This document shows, one piece after another, positions 40,542 through 49,631 of a stretch of 64,000 nucleotides of DNA. The stretch is taken from positions 22,849 through 86,848 of the forward strand of contig CAZDBS010000002.1 in the NCBI GenBank assembly GCA_964503775.1, read 5' to 3'. Source of the stretch: CAZDBS01 sp964503775. GTDB taxonomy: Bacteria; Patescibacteriota; Saccharimonadia; Saccharimonadales; CAZDBS01. Every line of letters starts with the position of its first letter. The stretch's first letter is position 1. Made by a program: the position numbers and the translations under genes. The notes under the pieces were generated by a model. The model saw only the letters and a program-made list of their open reading frames with translations. It was not told the DNA's origin and ran no database searches.

Positions 40542-41873
40542 TCAGTCGAACCCACCGAGTTGGTGGCTTCGCAAGAACTGGAGTCTCTCCCAAGTAATTT
40601 GTTTGCTTGGATACGCCAGTAATAGACAGTCTTCGTCAGATGACTGGGCTAGTTGCAGACAAGTTTGAGATCTGTGAAGAGTGCTGCTGTAGGCCCTCAT
40701 CTGAACTATGCCTTTGGCATAACTCATTGTGAGCAACACTACAAATGGAAGCAGAAACAAAGCTAGAAAGCCCGTTTGTTTGGAGGATGTATGTTTTTCA
40801 GCTCCTGTGTACAGACTAATAGCTTGGCATCCTATAACAATTGTACCAACGACAAACAGAGTAGAGATAGTTGAATAACGACTTGAGAACGCTTGTTCTA
40901 TTCCAAAACCCAAACGCGATATTGCAGTAGAGCACGCCCCTAGTAAGGCATACAAAACCAAAGTGATCCAAAAAATACTATCTTGTATTTTTCCTTTCTT
41001 CCAGAGGTAAAAAACACTACTCGCAAAAATGAGTGTCACTATCCCTCCCAGCCACACCGCCATATATAGTCGTAAGCTAATCGGCTTCCCTATGTACACC
41101 AAAATGTAACGAATAAACGAGAGTGGTTGACTCAGAAAAAGCGTCTTAGATGGATGGTAGGCTGGATTAATGTAGTTGTAGTAATAAAGTCCGGTGGCTG
41201 TAGTCCCAGCAACAATCCAACTGATGATTTGGCGTGTTTGAGCACGTCTAAGTAATAGAGCTATCAAACACAGCAGCCATACAGTAAACCCATTGGCTAG
41301 AGAGTACGTAGCAATGATCGAACAAAGCAGCGCTATGAATACGTTCTGTCTTGAAAGCTCCTTATAGGCCAGGATATGAATAGCAACCAGAGACACTAAT
41401 ACGCTTAAAAACCATTGTATCTGCCAACCCCATAACCAGTTTTCCCATTGAATCGGTGAGAGTATCGCAAAAGCCAAGATGCAACCCACAATGACAGCAC
41501 TGGCAGGGTATTGTTTAAGTGATCTGTGAGCTGAGATTACGACTATGAGTGTCGCCATGATGCCCAAGACCACATTAACAATGACTTCAAAATACGGATC
41601 CCAACGTGTGACTAAGCCTAACAAATACATGACGACTCTAGGAAATAGAATTCGGTGTTCGTTGTGTTGTGTCCAAAAATCACTGAAACCCAAGGTGTGA
41701 TCAATGTGTTTCTGCAAAATAGTAACAAACTCCCATTGATCCCAGATAGGTACATGAACACTGTAATGTAGGGTAAGTAGACCTATAAATACACTTGGAA
41801 CTATCACGGTCAGCAATATGACCTTCTTCTTACCGATTCCATCGAGTGTATCGATAATTGATCTGAGACTCAT
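40542..41873 (-). CDS. Polytopic membrane protein, paralogue of the next gene (possible GT-C)
   Basis: The protein has 443 residues and about 10-11 helices. The first external loop has VHVPIWDQWEFV and FWTQHNEHRILFPRVV, nearly the same as in the protein encoded at 41873-43282 (WDQWEYV, RQHNEHRILFPKVV). Acidic residues in the first loop fit the GT-C pattern, but there is no assignment to a known family. Start and the preceding stop overlap (TGATG). The pair arose by tandem duplication and may transfer two related sugars. Confidence 0.78.
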   Translation of the reverse strand: MSLRSIIDTLDGIGKKKVILLTVIVPSVFIGLLTLHYSVHVPIWDQWEFVTILQKHIDHTLGFSDFWTQHNEHRILFPRVVMYLLGLVTRWDPYFEVIVNVVLGIMATLIVVISAHRSLKQYPASAVIVGCILAFAILSPIQWENWLWGWQIQWFLSVLVSLVAIHILAYKELSRQNVFIALLCSIIATYSLANGFTVWLLCLIALLLRRAQTRQIISWIVAGTTATGLYYYNYINPAYHPSKTLFLSQPLSFIRYILVYIGKPISLRLYMAVWLGGIVTLIFASSVFYLWKKGKIQDSIFWITLVLYALLGACSTAISRLGFGIEQAFSSRYSTISTLFVVGTIVIGCQAISLYTGAEKHTSSKQTGFLALFLLPFVVLLTMSYAKGIVQMRAYSSTLHRSQTCLQLAQSSDEDCLLLAYPSKQITWERLQFLRSHQLGGFD

Positions 41874-43282
41874 CAGTTCAGATTATTTGGTGACTCAAGA
41901 GATCTTTCGATCTCTCTAAAAGGACCTAGCTTTAAAGATCTAAGTTCTTCGACGCTTTGCCATGCCTTTTGTCTGTTGGGGTACACGATATCAAGACAGG
42001 TGTCATTAACTGATGTAACTTCATAGACACAACGTCGAACCCTCTTAAAATGGCTGCTAATTTCTACGAGACTAGAATATCCTTTTACATAATTTGTAAC
42101 AAAGGCCTGCATTGCGGGAAATGTTAGGACACCCAATAAAAACACAACCAAGACATAGACTTTAGTCATGTCCTTGATCCCACGTGGATGCGACGTGTAT
42201 AGAGTGAATAGCACCATCACTACAACCACAACTACAAACAGTGCAGATATGGAGGTGTAGCTATTACCCATACTATGATCTATTCCAAAATTTAAGCGCG
42301 AGATTGCTGCAATAAGAGCCGTTAGGCATACGAATGTTGAAATAGCAAGCCACCCGTAAACATGTTCAATCTGCTTTCTTCTATATAGAAAAAGTCCACA
42401 CAAAACAATAATTCCTAAGAGAATCGCCCCAGCATATCGGGCTCCTACGGCTGTTGTTGCCAGGTTATGACCGAGATAGCTAAGTGTATATTTTAGAACT
42501 GCAATCGGTTGCTTAGCAACAACCAGTAGTGAGAGGCTCTCTGGTGAGCGGTGGAACCCATAAAGATAGCTGGCAATTACTGCTCCTGCTGACCCGCACC
42601 ACACCAGAAGATCCCTGCGTCGGGTATGACGGACAATTAACAAACCCAACCCAACAATCCACACAACCAACCCATTCCCAAGTGAATATGTGGCTATTGT
42701 TGCCGTAACAATCGCGACATATAAATGTTTTGACTCTCTCAAAAGCGAATCTGACATCAAGACACGTATCGTGAGTACTGTTGCAGCTATCCCCATGAAG
42801 AAACATAGCTGGAATCCCCATATCCAATTGATCCACTGTACTGGGGAAAACAGTATCCATGCGATTATAGGAGCAGCGACTATCGTATACCCCCGTGCCT
42901 TATTAAAAGTTTGTCTCAGCAGGGTCGATAATACGTAAAAGGTGAGCGAGGCGGTCAGGAAATTCAACACCACCTCAAACCGTACGTTATAGCCAGTCAC
43001 TAAAGACAATAGAAGTGTCACGACCTTAGGGAACAGTATTCGGTGCTCATTGTGTTGTCTCCATAAGTCAGCAAGTGTTAATGTGCCGTTATGAAGTTTA
43101 TCCAGTAATGACACATATTCCCACTGATCCCAGAAAGGCACATTGACACTGTAACGAAGAAGGGTGACCAGCAAGATCAGCATAGGTACCGCAACCAACA
43201 CCCAAGAAGTCTTTTTGGCAATATTTAACTTGTGTTCGGCCACCCATCGAGCCGTACCACCCACTAGTTTCGATGTAGACAT
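41873..43282 (-). CDS. Polytopic membrane protein, paralogue of the preceding gene (possible GT-C)
   Basis: The protein has 469 residues. A basic N-terminus precedes TM1 (VLVAVPMLILLVTLLRYS), then VPFWDQWEYVSLLDKL and WRQHNEHRILFPKVVTLLLSLVTG, and about ten helices. A C-terminal tail CLDIVYPNRQKAWQSVEELRSL corresponds to CLLLAYPSKQITWERLQFLRS in the paralogue, so similarity runs the full length. A TATAAT box lies 9 nt upstream, suggesting a leaderless transcript. It heads a run of six minus-strand polysaccharide genes. Confidence 0.78.
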   Translation of the reverse strand: MSTSKLVGGTARWVAEHKLNIAKKTSWVLVAVPMLILLVTLLRYSVNVPFWDQWEYVSLLDKLHNGTLTLADLWRQHNEHRILFPKVVTLLLSLVTGYNVRFEVVLNFLTASLTFYVLSTLLRQTFNKARGYTIVAAPIIAWILFSPVQWINWIWGFQLCFFMGIAATVLTIRVLMSDSLLRESKHLYVAIVTATIATYSLGNGLVVWIVGLGLLIVRHTRRRDLLVWCGSAGAVIASYLYGFHRSPESLSLLVVAKQPIAVLKYTLSYLGHNLATTAVGARYAGAILLGIIVLCGLFLYRRKQIEHVYGWLAISTFVCLTALIAAISRLNFGIDHSMGNSYTSISALFVVVVVVMVLFTLYTSHPRGIKDMTKVYVLVVFLLGVLTFPAMQAFVTNYVKGYSSLVEISSHFKRVRRCVYEVTSVNDTCLDIVYPNRQKAWQSVEELRSLKLGPFREIERSLESPNNLN

Positions 43283-43291
43283 GGGTTTAAT

Positions 43292-43351
43292 ATTATAGCG
43301 AAAACCAATTCATTGCCATCCCACACATGGTCTTGATGTTTATGGTAAAAT
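43292..43351. promoter_or_regulatory. Divergent promoter pair, both apparently leaderless
   Basis: The minus strand has a perfect TATAAT at 43297-43292, with the start about 3 nt before the ATG at 43282. The plus strand has TGG plus TAAAAT (43343-43351), with the start at the GTG at 43358. Neither gene has a ribosome site. Confidence 0.5.
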
Positions 43352-43357
43352 ATTACA

Positions 43358-43975
43358 GTGCGAAGGAATACAAAAAGACAACTGCAATCCTTGCTGAAAC
43401 CCTTCATCCTAGTGGCAGTATTCCTAATTATCGTGGGTTTCATTACTTTTAGATCGCGCTTGAAATCCGAGTCAACTCCAAATACGACCAAAAGCACAAC
43501 GCCATCCTCCTCGAACACAGCAGACTCCCCAATCCCAGCTAACACCCCCAACATGTCGGACACTTCAGAAACTACCCCCACTCAGCCTGGTGAAAACCAG
43601 CCGCCTGAATCAAATGAAAAACCAGGCGTTACAGTTCCGTCAACGACACAATCGTCAACTGGTAAAATCCAGGTTACTCCTGTTATTAGCTATCTAGACT
43701 ATAGCGATAGTTCTAAGCAGGAACTCGAGGTCGATGCATGGGTTCCTGGCATCAATGAGATAAGTGGTCAGTGCGTCCTCGTTGCCACTAGTGGCCCTCA
43801 CACTATTACCAAACAGAATCCTGCAACAAGCAATGTTCAAAGTATGAGTTGTAAGAATTTTCTGATTGATAAATCGGAGTTCGCAGCAGCTTATGGTAGC
43901 TGGCAATTCACCGTAAGATACTCTTCTTCGAAGGCCGAAGGTAGCTCAATATCAAGGGAGTTCAAGGTGCAATGA
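43358..43975 (+). CDS. Membrane-anchored protein with Ser/Thr/Pro linker and C-terminal beta domain
   Basis: The protein has 205 residues from a GTG start. Basic residues precede one anchor (LKPFILVAVFLIIVGFITF, ~13-31), then a low-complexity linker (~35-100). A ~100-residue extracellular domain (KIQVTPVISYLDYSDSSKQELEVDAWVP...) follows, with two Cys (GQCVLV and SCKNF) likely disulfide-bonded. The beta-strand pattern suggests an Ig-like fold. No family is recognised. It overlaps the next gene by ATGA, so it may anchor or assist the secreted murein-hydrolase-like protein. Confidence 0.75.
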   Translation: MRRNTKRQLQSLLKPFILVAVFLIIVGFITFRSRLKSESTPNTTKSTTPSSSNTADSPIPANTPNMSDTSETTPTQPGENQPPESNEKPGVTVPSTTQSSTGKIQVTPVISYLDYSDSSKQELEVDAWVPGINEISGQCVLVATSGPHTITKQNPATSNVQSMSCKNFLIDKSEFAAAYGSWQFTVRYSSSKAEGSSISREFKVQ

Positions 43976-45330
43976 TGAGACTATTTCATAACACATCAAT
44001 GCGTTACAAATACCTCTGTATTGCATTTGTTGGTTTACTTACATTTATCTTTGTTTCACCAACCCCCAATGTAGCTGCTGTTACTGGAGGTGACTTCCAA
44101 GCAGGACGTATAATTGACGATTTTGTCTTCTACAATTCACAAACAATGGATATTCAAGCCATCCAGAACTTCTTGAATTCCAAGGTTCCGCAATGTGACA
44201 CAAATGGCGATATCATGTATGGATCAGTTACGCGTCGTGATTATTCCATTGCTCGCGGATACCCACCACCATTCATATGTCTTAAGGACTATCGTCAAGA
44301 CGAACCAGCAAAAGCCGCTGAGACGAGTTTGTGTAACGGAATCACGCCCGCCACCAACCGCACAAGCGCAGCAATCATTTACGATATAGCTCAAAGTTGT
44401 GGCATCAATCCTCAGGTTCTACTTGTACTACTTCAAAAGGAACAGATCTTAGTTAGCGATGATTGGCCATGGCCGATTCAATATAGAGGCGCCACTGGTT
44501 ATGGATGCCCCGATACAGCCGCTTGCGATAGCCAGTATTATGGTTTCTTCAACCAAGTCTATAATGCTGCTCGGCAGTTCAAATACTACGCTCTTAATTC
44601 CTCATCATTTAATCATCGACCCAATCGATCCAACTACGTCTTATATAGCCCCTCAGGTAGTTGTGGTGGCTCAGACGTCTTCATACAGAATCAAGCCACT
44701 GCAAGCTTGTATAACTACACCCCCTACCAACCAAATGCCTCAGCACTGGCCAACCTATATGGAACCGGTGATTCGTGTGCCAGTTACGGTAATCGCAATT
44801 TTTGGCGCTTATTCAACGACTGGTTTGGCTCAACATACAGCGACGTCATCGGTCCAACCGCTTATCGACTCTACTCTCCCAAAACCCGAGATCATGCTTA
44901 TACAGCTCGAGAGAGTGATCGTGCAAACCTTAAAAAATACAGTTTCGTAGATGATGGGGTTGCTTTTTCTGTTAGTCCCACACAAGAGAGCGGCATGATT
45001 CCGATTTATAGACTTTATAGTGGGGGCTTATCGGACTATTGGTTGTTGCCGGATGGTTTAAGCCGATATTGGGGCATCGTTGTGGGCGGCTACCGTGATG
45101 ATGGGGTAGCATTTTACGCTTATCCTGCCAACACCCCAGACAATCCCCAGCCCTGCACCCAAGGCGTCCCAGTGTACCAAATGTGGCATGGTGGTAATAC
45201 AGGTCATTTTTATTCAACTAAAGGTATCGAACGATACTGGAGCCTCATATATGGCGGCTATGTTGATGACCGGAGCGGAAACTACAGCAGTCCCAATATT
45301 GGTTCTGTGTCATTCTGTGCGCTTCAGTGA
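43972..45330 (+). CDS. Secreted lysozyme-like domain protein with C-terminal DUF5648 repeats
   Basis: The protein has 452 residues. The signal sequence is about 12-40 (YLCIAFVGLLTFIFVSPTPNVAAV). Residues ~40-300 contain IQNFLNSKVPQC and AAIIYDIAQSCGINPQVLLVLLQKEQILVSD, a lysozyme/transglycosylase-like helix with a probable catalytic Glu. YGFFNQVYNAARQFKYY and WRLFNDWFG follow. Residues ~290-452 are DUF5648-type repeats (YRLYSPKTRDHAYTARESDR; YQMWHGGNTGHFYST), which occur in secreted actinobacterial and CPR hydrolases and probably bind cell walls. It likely cleaves or binds peptidoglycan, its own or a neighbour's (inference). Confidence 0.82.
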   Translation: MMRLFHNTSMRYKYLCIAFVGLLTFIFVSPTPNVAAVTGGDFQAGRIIDDFVFYNSQTMDIQAIQNFLNSKVPQCDTNGDIMYGSVTRRDYSIARGYPPPFICLKDYRQDEPAKAAETSLCNGITPATNRTSAAIIYDIAQSCGINPQVLLVLLQKEQILVSDDWPWPIQYRGATGYGCPDTAACDSQYYGFFNQVYNAARQFKYYALNSSSFNHRPNRSNYVLYSPSGSCGGSDVFIQNQATASLYNYTPYQPNASALANLYGTGDSCASYGNRNFWRLFNDWFGSTYSDVIGPTAYRLYSPKTRDHAYTARESDRANLKKYSFVDDGVAFSVSPTQESGMIPIYRLYSGGLSDYWLLPDGLSRYWGIVVGGYRDDGVAFYAYPANTPDNPQPCTQGVPVYQMWHGGNTGHFYSTKGIERYWSLIYGGYVDDRSGNYSSPNIGSVSFCALQ

Positions 45331-45361
45331 CGTTCTGATCTTAATAAAACATGCTGACTAT

Positions 45362-46654
45362 TTACGCGTCAGACTTGATGTACTCCCATATGATTTGATT
45401 CTGTTCGTCCCAGCTTGATCTGAGAGTTTGTAAGCCCCCCTCGACGATTTTCTCTCTTAGTTTTGGATCATCAATGAGCAAGCCTATTTTCTCAGCCATA
45501 GAGGCGGGGGACGGCTCGGCAAGCAGACAGTTTACTCCATCTTTGTATAGCCACAGGTGGTCCTCGTTATAGTTCATCACTGTTGCTACTCCAGAAGATG
45601 CATATTCTAGCATTTGATACGAAGGATGCTTGTTCAACATATACGCAAACCCTATATCACAAGTACGGTAGAGCGCCGCAACTTCATCAATGGATTGAAT
45701 TAATCCCAAGTTGGTTATCATTCCCTTTAGCCCATACAAATTTTCATCCCAATCTGCCCCGGCTGTGATGATTTCAATTCTATCTCCATACCTATCAAGT
45801 AAGTGTTTGATTGTTATAACTCCTAGATTGAAGGCGTTCCTGGGGTTATTGGGACGTGCGTAGAAAAATATCCTAGTTCTCTTATTGCTTTTGTTTGGAT
45901 CTGGGTAATAGAGCTCTCTATTTACTGCTGGTACAAAACTTATGCCATCTATACCATGACGCTGTTTGATTGCCGAAAAAAGACCAGGTGTGTTGACGAT
46001 TGCTCGAAACCCAAAACGATAAGTAGACTCCGCTAGAGCGAATGTCGAACCAGCAACATAAAAAAATGGTTCATAATCTTGAATGAAGTAATACTTTCGT
46101 TTGGTCTTATTGAATCTGAGCAGAATGTATGCCGAGATCCAGTGAGTGCAAAAAGCAATGTCAGTTTCAGGTAGCTTGGATAGCGATTTAAGCTTGTCAT
46201 CACTAAAAACCACAACCTCATAATTAGTAAGAGCCGGGAAGTAGGTGCTAATACTGCTTCTCATCTCGCCTACATCGAGAGAAGGCATGTCGTAGATTAC
46301 GATGGTGTTGTTGACACCTTCTCTACCCAGCTTCTCGATACACCTAAATATTGTCTGAATACCTCCGAAAGCAATGTGATTGAAGTATGGTATAAACCAA
46401 GTAGCTGTCCGAATACTTTTAGGCAGCGGACTATCGTGTGTCGCCCGACTTTCAGCAATATCATTTGTGGTTATTTGAAATATGTCGTTCGCCACAAATC
46501 CAAATTCCTCTTCCAGGTTTTTTTGTTCAAGTGAATAGGCACCACTACGTGTACGACTTACACGCAAACTAACAGAACTACGTATTTTATTAGCAAGTCC
46601 TCTGACTCCCAGATTTTTGTAGATATTTAGAACTTTTGCGACCATGTTAGGCAT
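45362..46654 (-). CDS. GT4 glycosyltransferase, WsaF/rhamnosyltransferase-like
   Basis: The protein has 430 residues. The segment KYYFIQDYEPFFYVAGSTFALAESTYRFGFRAIVN is the hallmark of WsaF-like rhamnosyltransferases. The donor site has RIFFYARPNNPRNAF and LEYASSGVATVMNYNEDH (EX7E-like). It builds a rhamnan-type or related chain on the lipid carrier. With RmlA in the window, dTDP-rhamnose is a likely donor. It overlaps the GT2 gene by 8 bp and converges on the DUF5648 gene with a 31-bp gap. Confidence 0.9.
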   Translation of the reverse strand: MPNMVAKVLNIYKNLGVRGLANKIRSSVSLRVSRTRSGAYSLEQKNLEEEFGFVANDIFQITTNDIAESRATHDSPLPKSIRTATWFIPYFNHIAFGGIQTIFRCIEKLGREGVNNTIVIYDMPSLDVGEMRSSISTYFPALTNYEVVVFSDDKLKSLSKLPETDIAFCTHWISAYILLRFNKTKRKYYFIQDYEPFFYVAGSTFALAESTYRFGFRAIVNTPGLFSAIKQRHGIDGISFVPAVNRELYYPDPNKSNKRTRIFFYARPNNPRNAFNLGVITIKHLLDRYGDRIEIITAGADWDENLYGLKGMITNLGLIQSIDEVAALYRTCDIGFAYMLNKHPSYQMLEYASSGVATVMNYNEDHLWLYKDGVNCLLAEPSPASMAEKIGLLIDDPKLREKIVEGGLQTLRSSWDEQNQIIWEYIKSDA

Positions 46655-48434
46655 GTGATTTCCTCGGGGTAGGCATCTCGTTCATCATATCAAGGTTTCG
46701 ACTATAGAAAATGTCACCCTCTTTAAGGTAAGGCTGATAATGAATCAGCGACAATTCATAATCAGTGATTGGTATGTTTTTGTAAGAACCTACGGATTTT
46801 GACTCATAATGCAACAGCCGCGCATAAGGCCAGTAGACATTACGATAGCCTCTCTCGTGTAAATCTAGACATAGGGTCACGTCGCTTCCACAAACAGTAA
46901 ATTCTTCGTTGAAGCCATCAACTTCATCAAATTTTCGCGACTCGATGACGAGACAGGCCCCTGTCACTGCCAAGTAATTACGAGGCCAATCAGGTAAACC
47001 GTGGGGAGTAAATGTACCAGGACGAAGCCCACGAAAAACATGTCCGGCCATACCGGTTAACCCCAGGACAATCCCTGAGTGTTGAATAGTTTTATCGGCA
47101 TATAGAAGCATTGGCCCAACTGCGCCGACACTTTTTTGTATAGCCACACCCACCAACTCATCCAACCATTCTTTAGTAATCACCTTGGTGTCATTGTTTA
47201 GAAAAACAAGTACGCTTCCTGATGCCTGTTTGCGACCGTAATTATTGACTGCGGAGTAGTTAAATGGTTTATCGTATGTGTATTGGTGGATATGACGATA
47301 CTTACGAAGTGACTTGAGGTAGTCAAGCGTTTTCTTTTCAGTACTATTGTTTGATACTAGGATGATTTCGTAGTTGTCATATGTCGTTTTCTGAACAATA
47401 CTCTCCACGCAATTCTTTAGTAGTGACTGCTTATCTTTGAAGGGAATTATGATTGATACTTTTGGGTTGCCGGTCGTCCGGTACTGAACACGATAGTTTG
47501 TTGGTCGTTGTTTTATAGGGATAACATCGGCGTCAATGTTATTACGCTTTATATAGTCTTTTAGTGCCGCTCTGCCGGCAAGATCGGCATAACTTTTAGC
47601 ATTTATGCCTCTTGCTGTGGAGCCTTGAGCCATACGCCAATGATATAGAACCTTAGGTATATGCACTATATTCGGTTTATGGTCCATGATTCTGAGAAGA
47701 AAATCAAAATCTTGCGCTCCGTCAAATTCAGGTCTCAATCCACCCACTACATCGACTAGTTTTTTTCGCACAACAACAAAGTGCGCCATATAATTGACTC
47801 CCAATAACAGCTCGGGAGACCAGTCTGGCTTGAAAAACGGCATCAGACGCTTACCACGCTCCGTCAGCTTGTCTTCATCGCTATAAATCAGATCAACTTT
47901 TGGATTTTGTTCTATTGCTTTTCGTACTTCCAGTAATGCCCAGGTAGGCAGCGTATCGTCATGGTCCAGAAACGCAACAAATGTTCCGGTAACATGTTTA
48001 AGTGCTTCGTTTGTATTGCCAGAAATGCCTAGGTTTTTAGATAGGGGGTAGTACTTAATCCTATGGTCTTGCTTAGACATCGCCTTGATCATGGAGCTTG
48101 TTTTAGAATTTGTTGAACCATCGGCCAAACACAGTTCCCAATGATGGTAAGTTTGATTGACAAGTGACTGAATGAGCGGCTTCAGGTATTTACGGGGGGT
48201 GTTATATGTAGGAACGATGATGCTAAATAACACATCCTGCTTTGTATTACCTTGCGGTTCAATCAGGAAAGGTTCAACATCCCTAATCCACCTGCTATAC
48301 CCGTCACGTCTTAAGATAACTTGCTTCATGCGTCCAGCAAACATACGTCGTCTACTGCCAGCAGGCAACAACCTCCTTGCCACACGCCTCACTTGAGCAT
48401 TATTTACCACTTCCTTAGGGTGAGTTAGTTTCAT
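46647..48434 (-). CDS. Double-domain family 2 glycosyltransferase
   Basis: The protein has 595 residues with two GT-A domains. Domain 1 (about 65-290) has FSIIVPTYNTPRKYL, FLDHDDTLP and DEDKL. Domain 2 (about 325-560) has VSIIIPFKDKQSLL, VFLNNDTKVI, GAVGPMLLY and FTVCGSDVTLCLDLHERGYRN. Both metal sites are intact, so two linkages may be made alternately, as in rhamnan and galactan polymerising enzymes. It lies directly downstream of Wzt, consistent with ABC-exported polymers. Confidence 0.92.
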   Translation of the reverse strand: MKLTHPKEVVNNAQVRRVARRLLPAGSRRRMFAGRMKQVILRRDGYSRWIRDVEPFLIEPQGNTKQDVLFSIIVPTYNTPRKYLKPLIQSLVNQTYHHWELCLADGSTNSKTSSMIKAMSKQDHRIKYYPLSKNLGISGNTNEALKHVTGTFVAFLDHDDTLPTWALLEVRKAIEQNPKVDLIYSDEDKLTERGKRLMPFFKPDWSPELLLGVNYMAHFVVVRKKLVDVVGGLRPEFDGAQDFDFLLRIMDHKPNIVHIPKVLYHWRMAQGSTARGINAKSYADLAGRAALKDYIKRNNIDADVIPIKQRPTNYRVQYRTTGNPKVSIIIPFKDKQSLLKNCVESIVQKTTYDNYEIILVSNNSTEKKTLDYLKSLRKYRHIHQYTYDKPFNYSAVNNYGRKQASGSVLVFLNNDTKVITKEWLDELVGVAIQKSVGAVGPMLLYADKTIQHSGIVLGLTGMAGHVFRGLRPGTFTPHGLPDWPRNYLAVTGACLVIESRKFDEVDGFNEEFTVCGSDVTLCLDLHERGYRNVYWPYARLLHYESKSVGSYKNIPITDYELSLIHYQPYLKEGDIFYSRNLDMMNEMPTPRKSHA

Positions 48435-48443
48435 GCGATACCC

Positions 48444-49625
48444 CTATGCCTTCCACTCGTGTTCGAGATGCGTAAGACCCTCCCAGTCCTTTTTCCGCTT
48501 GGCATGTACCTGGAATTGGGGTCCATCAGCTGTTATCTCAATTATGTCGTGGCTGGTGGCACCGAATAACCCCGCTACGATGAAGTAGTTACCGTCCCCT
48601 AACTCTAATTTAACTCGATATTGGGCTTCATTTCCTTTTAATTTCACAGAGTCAACATATGTATTGGTGCCGAATATGTACTCTCCGGTTTGTTTATATA
48701 TCGCGACTCCAGCGTTTCTTATCTTAGGGTTTTTGTCCCAACCTAAACGAATACTCATATATTCCCCGTAGTCATATACGCCATAATGCTTCGTACTCGC
48801 GTCAATTAACTCTATGCTCAAGAGTGAGGGTTTTTGACTTTCGGCTGCTTCTAGAATTGCTTCTTTGGTACTGTCATCATTTATCTTGTTATACATGTCC
48901 GCAATTTTTTGAGGATGTGATATGGCTACGATCTCGCCTTCATGCAGCAGAACCGCTCGTTTGCAAAATCTTTGTACAGCTCCCATGTCGTGAGACACAA
49001 AAACAATCGTTTTGTTCTGTGCCTTTAGCCGCTCAAATGTCGCGTAGCATTTTTGTTGGAAACTTTCGTCGCCAACCGCCAGTACCTCGTCAATCAGCAG
49101 TATGTCACTCTTGGCACGAATAGCGATAGAGAACGCTAGTCTCACCTGCATGCCCGAGGAGTAGTTTTTAAGCTTTTGATCCATAAACTTACCTAGTTCA
49201 GCAAAACGAACAATACTGTCGTACATGGCACCCATTTCTTTCCTCGAAAATCCCAAGAGCGCCCCATTCAGATATACATTCTCACGACCGGTCAGCTCGG
49301 GATTGAAGCCTACTCCAAGCTCGATAAACGGCGTGAGTCGTCCATGCACTGTTATGCTCCCTTCATCTGCAGTGTAGATTCCAGCCAACAGCTTGAGCAA
49401 GGTACTTTTCCCACTACCATTCTTGCCTACAATGCCGAAAAATTCACCTTTTTGTATGTCAAGAGATATGTCTTTTAAAACAGTTTGTTTTTCATAAGTA
49501 TGTTGACGTTTACTGAAATTTAGGACAGCGCTTTTAATCGACGTAATTTTCTCATGAGGCAGTCTAAATGATTTGCTGATATTTTTTACTGAGATAGCTG
49601 TGTGTGATTCTTCTGGCATACTCAT
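48444..49625 (-). CDS. wzt: O-antigen/teichoic-type polysaccharide ABC exporter ATPase with carbohydrate-binding tail
   Basis: The protein has 393 residues. The N-terminal ABC domain has Walker A GKNGSGKST, a FIELGVGFNPELTGRENV Q-loop region, signature YSSGMQVRLA, Walker B LLIDEVLAVGD and switch FVSHD. The ~140-residue C-terminal beta domain (SLLSIELIDASTKHYGVYDYGE onward) is the Wzt carbohydrate-recognition module that reads chain-end modifications. With Wzm it exports the finished undecaprenyl-PP polymer. It follows the permease gene by 6 bp. Confidence 0.95.
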   Translation of the reverse strand: MSMPEESHTAISVKNISKSFRLPHEKITSIKSAVLNFSKRQHTYEKQTVLKDISLDIQKGEFFGIVGKNGSGKSTLLKLLAGIYTADEGSITVHGRLTPFIELGVGFNPELTGRENVYLNGALLGFSRKEMGAMYDSIVRFAELGKFMDQKLKNYSSGMQVRLAFSIAIRAKSDILLIDEVLAVGDESFQQKCYATFERLKAQNKTIVFVSHDMGAVQRFCKRAVLLHEGEIVAISHPQKIADMYNKINDDSTKEAILEAAESQKPSLLSIELIDASTKHYGVYDYGEYMSIRLGWDKNPKIRNAGVAIYKQTGEYIFGTNTYVDSVKLKGNEAQYRVKLELGDGNYFIVAGLFGATSHDIIEITADGPQFQVHAKRKKDWEGLTHLEHEWKA

Positions 49626-49631
49626 TATTCC

